Origin: Saccharomycopsis crataegensis
Lineage: Eukaryota; Ascomycota; Saccharomycetes; Ascoideales; Saccharomycopsidaceae
Direction of reading: 5' to 3'
Length of the DNA stretch: 64,000 nt
Assembly (NCBI RefSeq): GCF_037102585.1
Contig: NW_027043820.1
Coordinates: forward strand, 778,501-842,500
Shown: positions 19,901-28,191 of the stretch, piece after piece
Position numbering within the stretch: position 1 is the stretch's first letter
Layout of the letters: each line of letters starts with the position of its first letter
Translations under genes and position numbers: made by a program
The notes under the pieces: generated by a model
Databases searched by the model: none
What the model was told of the DNA's origin: nothing
What the model saw: the letters and a program-made list of their open reading frames with translations, nothing else

Positions 19901-20558
19901 TGGAAGTACAATTGAATGTGTATAATATGTGTAATGTATACAATGTATCATACCTTATGAGAAGGTTTCTCTTTATTTTTTTCTAAACAGAACTTTTGGT
20001 GGTAAATTGATGGATGCCCAGGACTGCTAAGACATCATCAACATGGCACGCAGGGAAGGTGGGAAATTCTTGGTCTCCAGTAAAAACGGCCTTATAAGCT
20101 GCTATGATAACAAAAATTAGGCATTCTTTCTATTCATTAGGCAAATTTGGATGAAGAAACTACCACATTGATATGAATGGATAAATAAACTTTGTCAATA
20201 TTGACTAGGTCATCTTGGGAATGGTAAAGACTTTCAGTAGCTCCTAGCTTGGGGCTGGGTTTTCGCCTTTCGGTTTTATCGTCCATAAAATTGATCAGCA
20301 TTTGATTCCCAGATAATAATAACGATCACGGAACTTGTCTTTTTTTTATTATTTCATTATTTTTATGTGGTAATGGAAATGAAATTGTCCAACAATCATA
20401 AATACTCTTTATGTGTGTGATTTATCTAAGACCTTTATTAACCCAGTTGATTGGCCATAACTATCGATTTATTGAATAACTAATTCATAAACACTGGTTG
20501 AGAATATATGAGACTCTAATGAAAATTTCATGATATATCTCCATCAAAATACTATAGA
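16975..20558. other. Long gene-poor region upstream of STL1
   Basis: About 3.6 kb without a gene I can defend. It includes the STL1 promoter (AT-rich 17080-17115, poly-A near 17221), a GAAA purine tract at about 17683-17730, a GC-richer block with several CGG triplets at about 17850-17940, poly-A near 18254-18272, a GC block GGGCGGGGTCCCGGG near 19097-19111, and purine tracts near 19160-19205. A 174-codon open frame (17730-18254) lacks any domain, has mixed composition and overlaps the CGG block, so I do not call it a gene. Some fragments at 18400-18770 read like broken protein in several frames, without a convincing whole. Confidence 0.45.
17683..17730 (+). repeat. GAAA-type purine tract
   Basis: A run of GAAA and AAAG units (GAAAGAAAGAAAGAAAGG, then AAAAGTAA twice) about 700-750 bp upstream of the STL1 start. 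Such tracts exclude nucleosomes in yeast; a role here is inferred. Confidence 0.7.
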
Positions 20559-20680
20559 AATAATATTACAAATAAGAATAATACAAATAATAATAATACA
20601 AATAGTAATAATACAAATAGTAATAATACAAATAATAATAACACAAACAATAATAATAAAACATTGCACACACACACACC
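20559..20680 (+). repeat. AAT/ACA microsatellite followed by a CA run
   Basis: Units such as AATAATACA and AATAGTAAT repeat through about 20660, followed by CACACACACACACC. The tract would encode Asn/Thr in one frame and forms the first part of the decayed gene called at this place. Confidence 0.85.
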
Positions 20681-21334
20681 GCTTCTCCAATTGCTCAGCC
20701 CTCTTTCGTAGCTAATGAAACAACCTACAATCTTGGATCCCTCAGACTTATTCTGCTTAAAGACATAAGCAAAAAATTCAACTTTGTCGAGTGTTTATTT
20801 GTTAAAGAAACCACATGATTTGATGAAATAGACCGTTAAGACTGTTTCTCCGAGTCCCAATAGACACCTATGATATCGTATTGATAGAAAACTCATTCAG
20901 AAATACTATGAAGGATAATATTCCAAAAACTTCTGATGTCCATGGTTATGTTGAAAATACCAAAGTTCTTGAATAAACAACCACCCACCTCACTGAAAGT
21001 TTAAAAACCATGGAGCTCAAGAAGAAGACTTTTTCCAACAACGTTACATACTGGATGGTACTAAGGAATTTGCTTTTCAAAAACTCACCAAGTTCCAGAT
21101 TATTCAATCTTGAATATGTAGAAGCTGCCAGGTTTATGGTTTCCATCAACTCTCAAGTTGCTGGCATTGATGCTGTTCCTGAAATGAAACCCTACACTGC
21201 TTGGTGACGGTCTCTTGGGATCCGCTTATGTTGTTGATTTTATCACTGATTTTCAAATCCTAATCGTTCAAGCTAATTACAACCCTGGTGTTTCGGAAAT
21301 CATCTTTTTACAAATAATTGATTTGCTGCCTTGA
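20559..21334 (+). pseudogene. Decayed host protein gene with Asn/Thr-rich tract
   Basis: Over about 780 bp the plus strand shows protein-like text that hops between frames. An Asn/Thr-rich tract (20559 to about 20660, codons AAT/ACA/AGT) is followed by ASPIAQPSFVANET and TYNLGSLRLILLKDISKKFN, then a stop. Another frame then reads TYDIVLIENSFRNTMKDNIP and SDVHGYVENTKVLE, stop. After that come EEDFFQQRYILDGTKEFAFQ, EYVEAARFMVSINSQVAGID and finally LLGSAYVVDFITDFQILIV with NPGVSEIIF, ending at TGA 21332-21334. At least five frame changes or stops separate these. I do not recognise the parent family. An intact homologue elsewhere in the genome or in sister species would be expected. It could instead be chance, but the amino-acid texture is unusually protein-like for AT-rich spacer. 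Confidence 0.4.
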
Positions 21335-21491
21335 TATTATTATTAAAGATAAAATTTGAATGTAAGTATGTCATAGCCATTGATATCATTAATATTTGAT
21401 CATAAGATCACGGAGAAAAAAAGTACAGTCATCATTTTCTTTCCACGAAGATTTTTAACAATTAGAAGGGGATTCTAATTGGAAATGTGAA

Positions 21492-21536
21492 TTATTTGAG
21501 CTATTTGAGCTATTTGAGCTATTTGAACTAATTGAA
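21492..21536 (+). repeat. 9-bp tandem repeat CTATTTGAG, five copies
   Basis: Five head-to-tail units: TTATTTGAG, CTATTTGAG, CTATTTGAG, CTATTTGAA, CTAATTGAA. The middle copies are perfect and the ends are degenerate, the usual pattern of a slipped minisatellite. Confidence 0.9.
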
Positions 21537-22342
21537 CAATTTTTTCAGTATTCTATAATGTATTGGTGGTTCTCATCCGAGGGTCCAGCTAGCGTTTGTT
21601 ACACACTTCCTAATAATTATTTAAATAAACACTTATGAACACAATAAGGTTAAATCCCGAGTTCTCACACAAGACTATCTATAGAAACTGACCAATCTTT
21701 TCCGATTTAAAAGTAACTATATTACTCTAAGGTTGAAGTGGTATTTTATTCCTTAAAAATTCTACACGCACTCAGAATATATTTGGCGAATAACTGAGGT
21801 TCATCTCAAAAACCGTATGGCCAAATATATTTTTAGAGTGATACTATAAATATAAATAACCAACAAATTTTTTTTTCTTTTTTGAGCTGAATAACTGTCT
21901 ACAATTTTACAAGATCTTTTGGAAATAGCTTTGTGAGGCTAGATAATCACAATTCCGTGAGCGGTTTAATTGACTTTCGAGTCTCAAAAGAGCATAAATG
22001 TCGCCCGAGCATGAAGTACCAATATTATGACAAGAACATTCGTACGATAAATCGGGCGTATCAATCTCGGATCCCCTACCCATGAAGACCAAAAGGCGCC
22101 ACTAGTTCATCGAGCTCCAACAAGTTGAAGGAACATAACAGCAAATAAAATGGGGGCGACAAGTCCAGAACTGCAGAACGCAGCTGGTCAAGTCTTTGTG
22201 GTCCATGAGGCTGGGGGGTGGGGTCCTGATGGTAACAAATGTTGTTAAAGAAAGAAGAGCAGAGTAAGAAGAGTAACTGGTGAATAGTGGAAAATTTTGT
22301 AGTTTTATGCTTATGAAAAGAGGAGGGTAACATTTAAGTTCA

Positions 22343-22350
22343 TTACCCGG
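22343..22350 (+). promoter_or_regulatory. Reb1-type site TTACCCGG
   Basis: An exact TTACCCGG motif 150 bp past the OYE stop. Reb1 sites also promote termination and insulation in yeast, so a role between OYE and the long spacer is possible but only inferred. Confidence 0.3.
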
Positions 22351-22500
22351 TGTCATATCATTATCTTCAAACATTTCTGATCCACTTATTTCATTTTAAT
22401 AATCGTCTACAATTCCTCATATATCCACCGAATCGTAGCAGTGTGTTTTAATTAAATCAAATTTTAAATTAATGATAATACACAAAACGGGTTACAAATT

Positions 22501-23715
22501 CTAAGCCAATGGTTTGCCAAATATCATTTTGTCTTCTTTAGTTGGCTTAAGATCTTGCCCATGTCTTGCAAAAGTATTATAACCGTAATTGTCGTGGTTA
22601 TAGAAATATTTTCTTTCATAAGGATTCAATTCCCAGCCATTTCTCAATTTTTCAACAATGTCAGGATTAGAAGTGGATGGTCTGCCCAAACAAATCAAAG
22701 TTCTGTCATTGGCATCAACATCTTTGATAATGTTTGAAAAATCTGAAGGATTGCGCTTGTCGAAATAATCACCAGCACGGATAATATCGCCTTTGTAGAT
22801 TTCATAGACCCATTCATTATCACCCACAATATCCTCTTCCCGCAAAGTCACTGAGCCATTGGTTCGTGGTTCCACAATACTGACATAGGCGAAACCGTGT
22901 TGCTTCCTTCTTTTTTCTAGCTCACTGAAGATATATGAAAAAGTAGCAATTGGGTGTGGATCACCATTGGCGCCAGCCATGCCCCCATGAGTAGCCCATG
23001 GAGAGATTCTGCAAGCAACACGGTCACCACCGACACGAGCAATTATGGAATCGACAACTTCAAAGAAGAAACGGGCACGGTTCTCAATGGACCCACCATA
23101 TTCATCAGTACGATTATTGGATATCGATTGGAAGAATTGATCGAACAAGTACCCGTGAGCAGAATGTATTTCGACAATATCAAACCCTGCTTCATTAACT
23201 GCCCGGGCGGCAATATCTGCGTAAAGTTGGATGTACTCTTTGATTTCCTGCCTGGTCAAGGGGGTCAAAGGGTTGCCCAATTTGATAGCCTTTTGCTCAT
23301 CTTCTTTACTGATATAAATGTTGGAAGCGCTCTTGTATGGAGTTCCCTCTCTGACCAACTCTTCGATCGTGGCAGTTCTTCCCAAGTTCCACATTTGACA
23401 GCACATGTAGGATCCATTGGCGTGGACTTTATCGGTAATTTTTCTCCACGCTTTAGCTTGTTGCTCACTCCAGACCCCTGGAACGCAAGCCCAACCGGCA
23501 GCCTTTAACGACACAAATGTTGCTTCACTGATAACGAGGGATCCCGGAGTTTTCGTCAAGTCATCGTAGTGTTGAAGCATCAAGTCGGTAGGAACATGAT
23601 CAGGGGTGGCTCTGCTTCTCGTCAAAGGGGGGATAACGATTCTGTGAGAGAGATTGATTGATTTGCCGATTGTGATCGGCTGGAATAGGTTTGTGTTGGC
23701 TAATTCAGAAGGCAT
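22501..23715 (-). CDS. OYE: Old yellow enzyme, NADPH dehydrogenase (FMN ene-reductase)
   Basis: The 404-residue protein is an FMN-dependent old yellow enzyme that reduces activated C=C bonds of enals and enones with NADPH. FMN- and substrate-site motifs include PPLTRSRA near the start, ISEATFVSLKAAGW, CQMWNLGR, EIHSAHGYLFDQFFQ near residue 185, NRTDEYGGSIENRARF, and LICLGRPSTSNPDIV. S. cerevisiae OYE1 has His191/Asn194 as the substrate-carbonyl pair; here the second is His (HSAH), the His/His variety seen in other family members, while the proton-donor Tyr (GYL) is kept. I start at the ATG 23713-23715; the frame runs upstream only to a non-ATG codon. A palindrome and a TATA box lie upstream. 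The exact OYE paralogue is not assignable. Confidence 0.94.
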   Translation of the reverse strand: MPSELANTNLFQPITIGKSINLSHRIVIPPLTRSRATPDHVPTDLMLQHYDDLTKTPGSLVISEATFVSLKAAGWACVPGVWSEQQAKAWRKITDKVHANGSYMCCQMWNLGRTATIEELVREGTPYKSASNIYISKEDEQKAIKLGNPLTPLTRQEIKEYIQLYADIAARAVNEAGFDIVEIHSAHGYLFDQFFQSISNNRTDEYGGSIENRARFFFEVVDSIIARVGGDRVACRISPWATHGGMAGANGDPHPIATFSYIFSELEKRRKQHGFAYVSIVEPRTNGSVTLREEDIVGDNEWVYEIYKGDIIRAGDYFDKRNPSDFSNIIKDVDANDRTLICLGRPSTSNPDIVEKLRNGWELNPYERKYFYNHDNYGYNTFARHGQDLKPTKEDKMIFGKPLA

Positions 23716-23810
23716 ATTTTGCAAGCAATGAGTGATATTGCTAAGGTAACGATCACGATATGGCAGTATTTACTACAGTATCATCTATGTCTGTGGGGGG
23801 ATCCACAGAG

Positions 23811-23818
23811 TATTTATA
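23811..23818 (-). promoter_or_regulatory. TATA box of OYE
   Basis: The minus strand reads TATAAATA about 95-105 bp upstream of the OYE start codon, a typical yeast TATA position. It partly overlaps the palindrome at 23816-23835. Confidence 0.5.
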
Positions 23819-23835
23819 CCCTATACATAGGGTAT
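23816..23835. promoter_or_regulatory. 20-bp palindrome, candidate operator of OYE
   Basis: ATACCCTAT-AC-ATAGGGTAT is a perfect inverted repeat with 9-bp arms and a 2-bp centre, 100-120 bp upstream of the OYE start and touching its TATA box. Dyads of this sort usually bind dimeric regulators. The factor is unknown to me. Confidence 0.5.
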
Positions 23836-24487
23836 CTCACCCCCGCACAATATGTAAGCCTGCTTATTAATAATAAGATGCAAAGAAACATCTTATGTTA
23901 ATTGGTGGTGTTGATTATTTAGTAAGCATATAGCTTACATGAAAAGAGCAATAATGTATTCATTAATAATAACATTTGTTCCCCTTGGTTTTCTCACAGT
24001 TGAACGTCCATATAATGAAAAGCAATTGGTGAATATGATCTTCATTGCTAAACCTTGGGGATATAAAAAACAACAAATTTTCCCAGATTCAGAGGTTTTC
24101 AAGATTGAGCTGCTAAATATTGATTTCAAATCCATTTTGAGCCTGTCCACGTAACTGGCGTATTATTTCATCCCAAAAGAGAATTTTCAAAATCAGTGTT
24201 TAGAAATGTGGACATTCCTTTCCAAAAAATGAGATATTTGAGAAACTGGTTTCAATAACACCAGAACCTTAAAAAATGAGGGCTCATCGTAAGCATGATA
24301 GAAAATTAACATTTGCTTATGGCAATTGAGAAGTTTTAGAAAGACCTTGGGGTATGACCCAAACGATTGGTACACATCAAACTGTTCCGACGGGTAATGG
24401 TAAATGATAACTTATAAAGTCTAATAGGGAAAAATTATATCCATGCAAGAATTTACAAGCATTTAGCATAAACAAAATACAATAAAG
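23836..24487. other. Spacer between OYE and HSH49 promoters
   Basis: About 650 bp between divergent genes. AT-rich; short open frames on both strands (around 23935-24375) carry no domains. Nothing else recognised. Confidence 0.5.
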
Positions 24488-25177
24488 ATGATACTGAAGA
24501 AACTAGCAGAGAGTGAAAGAAACCCTAACGCTACCTTATACATCGGGAACACCCCAGAAGAACTAGATGAGCATCTCCTATACGAACTACTTGTGCAAGC
24601 CGCTCCTATCAAAAACATCAAAATCCCCAAAGACAGAATCACAGGCTTGCCCCAGGGTTATGCCTTTGTCGAATTGAAGGTTGTTAACGATGTTGAGTAT
24701 GTGGTTAATGTCATGAATGGGATAACGGTATTTGACAAGTCTTTGAAAATTAGAAAAGCCAACACTAACCAAACATCAAATAATAATCTTGGACAGAGCT
24801 CTCTCCAGGATTTACAAGACTCATCAAAAATCATTGATATTGGGGCAAATATCCATATTTCCAACCTAGATCCATTAATGGATGACAACTTACTTATCTC
24901 AACATTCTCGAATTTTGGTCAGTTGGCAAAACCTCCTCATATAGTTAGGAACAATGCCACGGAGAATAGCACTGGAAATTGTTTTGCATTCATAAGCTTT
25001 ACTGACTTCGAATGCAGTGATAAAGCAATCAAAAGCATGAATGGGCAGTATCTTATGAATAGAGTTATAAAAGTAGACTATGCTTTCAAAAAAGGAAATC
25101 AAAAGGAAAAACACGGAGATAAAATTGAAAGAGAGTTGGCAAAAAGAGCGAAATCTAACCATTATGAAATGTATTAG
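24488..25177 (+). CDS. HSH49: U2 snRNP SF3b subunit Hsh49 (SF3B4/SAP49), two RRMs
   Basis: The 229-residue protein has two RRM domains, about 16-92 (TLYIGNTPEELDEHLLYELL, GYAFVELKVVNDVEYVVNVM) and about 116-200 (NIHISNLDPLMDDNLLISTF, CFAFISFTDFECSDKAIKSM, then IKVDYAFKKGNQKEKHGD). The order, length and VDYAFK ending of RRM2 match yeast Hsh49, which binds Cus1 in the SF3b part of U2 snRNP and helps branch-site recognition. The lysine-rich C-terminus (ERELAKRAKSNH) also matches. The first conserved position of RRM1 (LYIGN) is intact. No intron is seen. Divergent from OYE. Confidence 0.93.
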   Translation: MILKKLAESERNPNATLYIGNTPEELDEHLLYELLVQAAPIKNIKIPKDRITGLPQGYAFVELKVVNDVEYVVNVMNGITVFDKSLKIRKANTNQTSNNNLGQSSLQDLQDSSKIIDIGANIHISNLDPLMDDNLLISTFSNFGQLAKPPHIVRNNATENSTGNCFAFISFTDFECSDKAIKSMNGQYLMNRVIKVDYAFKKGNQKEKHGDKIERELAKRAKSNHYEMY

Positions 25178-25698
25178 ATATAAATCATATAGAAATATCT
25201 AAAAGCTTTATGTTGTGGGACAATGCATCTTGGAGTGATGTGTGCTTTATTGTGGCATCCCTCATGGTAATATCTATCCAGCTACTTTTTTTTGATGACT
25301 AATGATTGATGAATGACTTGTTAAGAACTTTTTACCCTAACTCTTGTAAAATGAAGCATCGATAATTATGTATAATCATAATTACTTTAATTACTTTTAG
25401 TTTCATGTCGAGTAATTAGATTTCTTACAACAGATTTCTTACAACAGATGCAAAATGAAAACTAGGGAATATAAATATTTAGGCATAGCAGACGATGCAT
25501 ACACAAGAGCCAGATAAATAACAGATAAATGCAGATAAACACCGAAAAATTAGACTTTGCAGAGGAACAAAAGCAAAAATGAAATTATATGTAAAAAAAT
25601 ATATTTGGAATTCCAAAAATATGAGAAAGTCCGCCTAAAAAAAGCAGAGGTTAAAATCAATACCAATGTGGAAAGCTTTTTTTTTTTTCGGTATATTC
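25178..25698. other. HSH49-MFS transporter spacer with small tandem duplication
   Basis: About 520 bp between convergent genes. It holds a 14-bp perfect tandem duplication AGATTTCTTACAAC (about 25419-25446) and a loose CAGATAAAT repeat near 25509-25540. No gene seen. Confidence 0.55.
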
Positions 25699-27567
25699 TC
25701 ACCATATACGTTGCCATACATTTTTTGGGTTTCCTGATTTGTCGATCCGCTCAACGTTTGGCAAAAGTATCCACATAAACAACATGAATGAAATCAACGC
25801 AATGAAAATGGGGTTTAAGATCCACGTTTGGAAGTACTGTGACATGATACCAATCAAGAACGGGAACAATGCCCCACCGCTACTTCCAAAAGCAGACATA
25901 ATTGTCATAGAAATTACTTGCACCTTACGTGGTAAAATCCGTGTCACCAATCCAATCATCAATGGATAAGTTGGACCAAGAAAGAAGCCAACTAGAGAGG
26001 CCATAAAACCTGCGGCAACTGTATCGGTGATAAACCATGCTAAAATATCAAACGCAATTACAAGTAACGATAATACAATGATTGAGCGCCTATTACCTAA
26101 ATATTTCACTCCTAATGGGGTCACAAGGAATCTGCTAACGGTGACACCAAACCAAAAACCAGAAGCAACGTAACGAGAAGACGCTTTACCATGACGATAA
26201 TCAAGTAAAAACGTAACATACCACGACCCGAAACCAACTTCTGCACCTTGGTAGAAAAACACAAAAAGGGAAATAAGCCAGGTCTTGATGAGTTTAACAG
26301 CTAATGTGAAATCACTAGGAAGCTTGACAGACTCTCCTTCAACATCTTTTATGGATTTGGTGTGTAATATATCATTAGTAGATTCATTATCTGCCCCTGC
26401 GTTTACATCAGCCCCGGTGCTCAATACCTGGTCTTCCAATTCGATAGATGAAGCAGACTTTGCCTCTTTTACTAATTCCTCTTGGTTTTCAAAAGGTGAG
26501 AAATCTTCGGCAACATCTCTAAATGCCCACCATAAGAAAAACGAATTGAAGGTTGATACCCCCACCAACACCAAAAAGAAATAATACCACATGATTCCTG
26601 CTTCCAACATGACTGTAGCAACCAATGGGCCAATGGTTGCACCAATCCCGTAAGAGCCATGAAAGAATCCTAAATATACACTAGCTTTATCAATTCGACA
26701 AATATAGTAGTTATGATTTGCCAACCCACATGCTAATGCAATACCGCCGATAAAATAGGCAAAGACAACTACTGGGAATTTTGTCCCGGAAGAGACAATC
26801 CCATATTGGATCGCTTGCAATATTGCTGGCGAAGTTACTAAGAAATGAAGCCCAAGGCGCTTGCTTACCAAGTGGGAAGTAGAAGCCACGAGAATAAAAC
26901 CAATACAATTCCCTAACCAGATAAGAGAAACGATGGAGTATGAGATATTATAATATGATTCAATGTTAGGTAATAGCGGTCCGATACAACCATCCGAGAT
27001 CCCACCGTTGAAGCACCAGAAGCAAGAGGCGAGAAGTCTCCATCTGTTCATTGGTGGGTTACTCAAGGTCATCATCGTTGGATGTGTATCCTTGTTATCA
27101 GAACCTGCATCATCGACAATAGGACTCTCAGGGTCTCCGATCACATGAAACTCATAACCTTCATCTTCCCCACCATCTTCATATATTGATGGGCTACCTG
27201 TGATCTTTTTCCCTTTTGCAAGCTTCTTGGTTGGGACTTGTTGTTGGTTAGGAAAACTGTTCAATCTAGTGGTACTGTTGGCAAACATCCCTCCACTCTC
27301 AAGCTCAAATCCCGGGGTCGTAGGCAACAGCTCTGGAATGACCGGAACATTGGTCGAATCATCGGTTTGAAGAATGGTATTGAAATATCCGGGGGTGAAT
27401 GATGGTCGAGGGATCACATTGCTATTTGATCTTTTGGTTAGGTACTGATCATCGATTCCGCGAGCTTGCGAAGCGCCGGCTTTAGCTTCAGGAGGCGCCT
27501 CGGGATGCCCTTCATCATAAAATGAAGATTGTGGGACTTTAGCAATGATCTCAGTAGTTTTGCCCAT
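25699..27567 (-). CDS. MFS transporter, BSC6/fucose-permease-like, with long N-terminal tail
   Basis: The 621-residue protein has a hydrophilic, Pro/Ser/Gly-rich N-terminal tail of about 170 residues, then about 11-12 hydrophobic segments. The blocks NRWRLLASCFWCFNGGISDG, VSLIWLGNCIGFILVA, FFHGSYGIGATIGPLVATV and QGAEVGFGSWYVTFLL fit the fungal MFS group that includes S. cerevisiae Bsc6 and relatives of fucose permeases (recognised by pattern). An acidic loop (about 370-410) divides the two halves. I start at ATG 27565-27567 (MGKTTEII); the frame runs 28 codons farther only through a poly-T tract that would encode Lys runs. The substrate is unknown for this group. The tail may be a regulatory cytosolic region, but shows no motif I know. 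Confidence 0.75.
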   Translation of the reverse strand: MGKTTEIIAKVPQSSFYDEGHPEAPPEAKAGASQARGIDDQYLTKRSNSNVIPRPSFTPGYFNTILQTDDSTNVPVIPELLPTTPGFELESGGMFANSTTRLNSFPNQQQVPTKKLAKGKKITGSPSIYEDGGEDEGYEFHVIGDPESPIVDDAGSDNKDTHPTMMTLSNPPMNRWRLLASCFWCFNGGISDGCIGPLLPNIESYYNISYSIVSLIWLGNCIGFILVASTSHLVSKRLGLHFLVTSPAILQAIQYGIVSSGTKFPVVVFAYFIGGIALACGLANHNYYICRIDKASVYLGFFHGSYGIGATIGPLVATVMLEAGIMWYYFFLVLVGVSTFNSFFLWWAFRDVAEDFSPFENQEELVKEAKSASSIELEDQVLSTGADVNAGADNESTNDILHTKSIKDVEGESVKLPSDFTLAVKLIKTWLISLFVFFYQGAEVGFGSWYVTFLLDYRHGKASSRYVASGFWFGVTVSRFLVTPLGVKYLGNRRSIIVLSLLVIAFDILAWFITDTVAAGFMASLVGFFLGPTYPLMIGLVTRILPRKVQVISMTIMSAFGSSGGALFPFLIGIMSQYFQTWILNPIFIALISFMLFMWILLPNVERIDKSGNPKNVWQRIW

Positions 27568-27969
27568 AATGATAACTATAAATTGATGATATTTGATGAG
27601 TGTGGATGGAGTTTGAAATTTTTTTTCTTTTTTTTTTTTTTTTTTCTCCACCTTAGATAAAAGTTTATCAAAAGATCGCTATTATATCCCGCCTGGACAA
27701 AATCGAGAGCCCACGTTCTTGGATATATGTAGCAACAGTGAGCAGAAACGCAGAAAAGAGGGAGAGAAGTAAAAAAGAGATAAACTTGATAAAGCACGAT
27801 TAGTTAGAGATAGAGACGGTGGTACTAAAGGAAATCCAATAAAGATCTGATAAAAATATGAAAACAGTAAAAACCACTAAGAAATAGTTGCCGATCCCCT
27901 ACGAGATCTCTAGACTCTCATGCACTCCCTATGCACCGGGCCGCGGTCCCACCCAAACTAGAATTTTGT

Positions 27970-27984
27970 GGGGGGGGGGGGGGG
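27970..27984 (+). repeat. Homopolymer of 15 G
   Basis: An uninterrupted G15 run about 400 bp upstream of the MFS transporter start. Runs this long are rare in AT-rich yeast DNA and can fold as a G-quadruplex; length may be affected by sequencing slippage. Confidence 0.85.
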
Positions 27985-28008
27985 ACATTTATCATCTAAT
28001 AATAATCT

Positions 28009-28014
<6 letters not shown>

Positions 28015-28043
<29 letters not shown>
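28015..28043. repeat. (AT)n microsatellite
   Basis: About 14 AT units in a row, 30 bp from the G15 run. Simple slippage repeat. Confidence 0.95.
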
Positions 28044-28045
<2 letters not shown>

Positions 28046-28191
28046 AAACACCCACCTAGAAAACAAACACAATCACAGAATAGTGGTAAAAGAAAAAAAA
28101 ATAACGAGAAAAAAAAAGAGTAAAAACAAAAGATAACCGTCTCACAATAATACAATAACGAAAAATATAACCAAGAACTAACAGCACGAGT

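Larger units (their letters stand above)
21335..22500. other. Gene-free region between the decayed gene and OYE
   Basis: About 1.2 kb. It contains the 9-bp tandem repeat (listed separately) and a Reb1-type TTACCCGG at 22343-22350. Short open frames on the minus strand near 22076-22374 look random (Pro/Leu/Ser-rich by composition). This is the 3' side of OYE. Confidence 0.45.
27568..28191. promoter_or_regulatory. Upstream region of the MFS transporter with G15 and (AT)n tracts
   Basis: This 620-bp spacer includes a poly-T/C tract just upstream of the transporter start (27620-27647), a GC-rich block GCACCGGGCCGCGGTCCC at about 27934-27951, an unbroken run of 15 G at 27970-27984 and an (AT) dinucleotide tract at 28015-28043. 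The GC block and G-run stand out from the AT-rich surroundings. No gene is seen. Confidence 0.6.

Noticed and set aside
22076-22374. Two overlapping minus-strand frames of 85-90 codons downstream of OYE
   Set aside because: Composition follows the DNA; no start context, no domain, mutually overlapping.
23935-24375. Open frames of 60-71 codons between OYE and HSH49
   Set aside because: No similarity, no protein features, in a normal divergent promoter.
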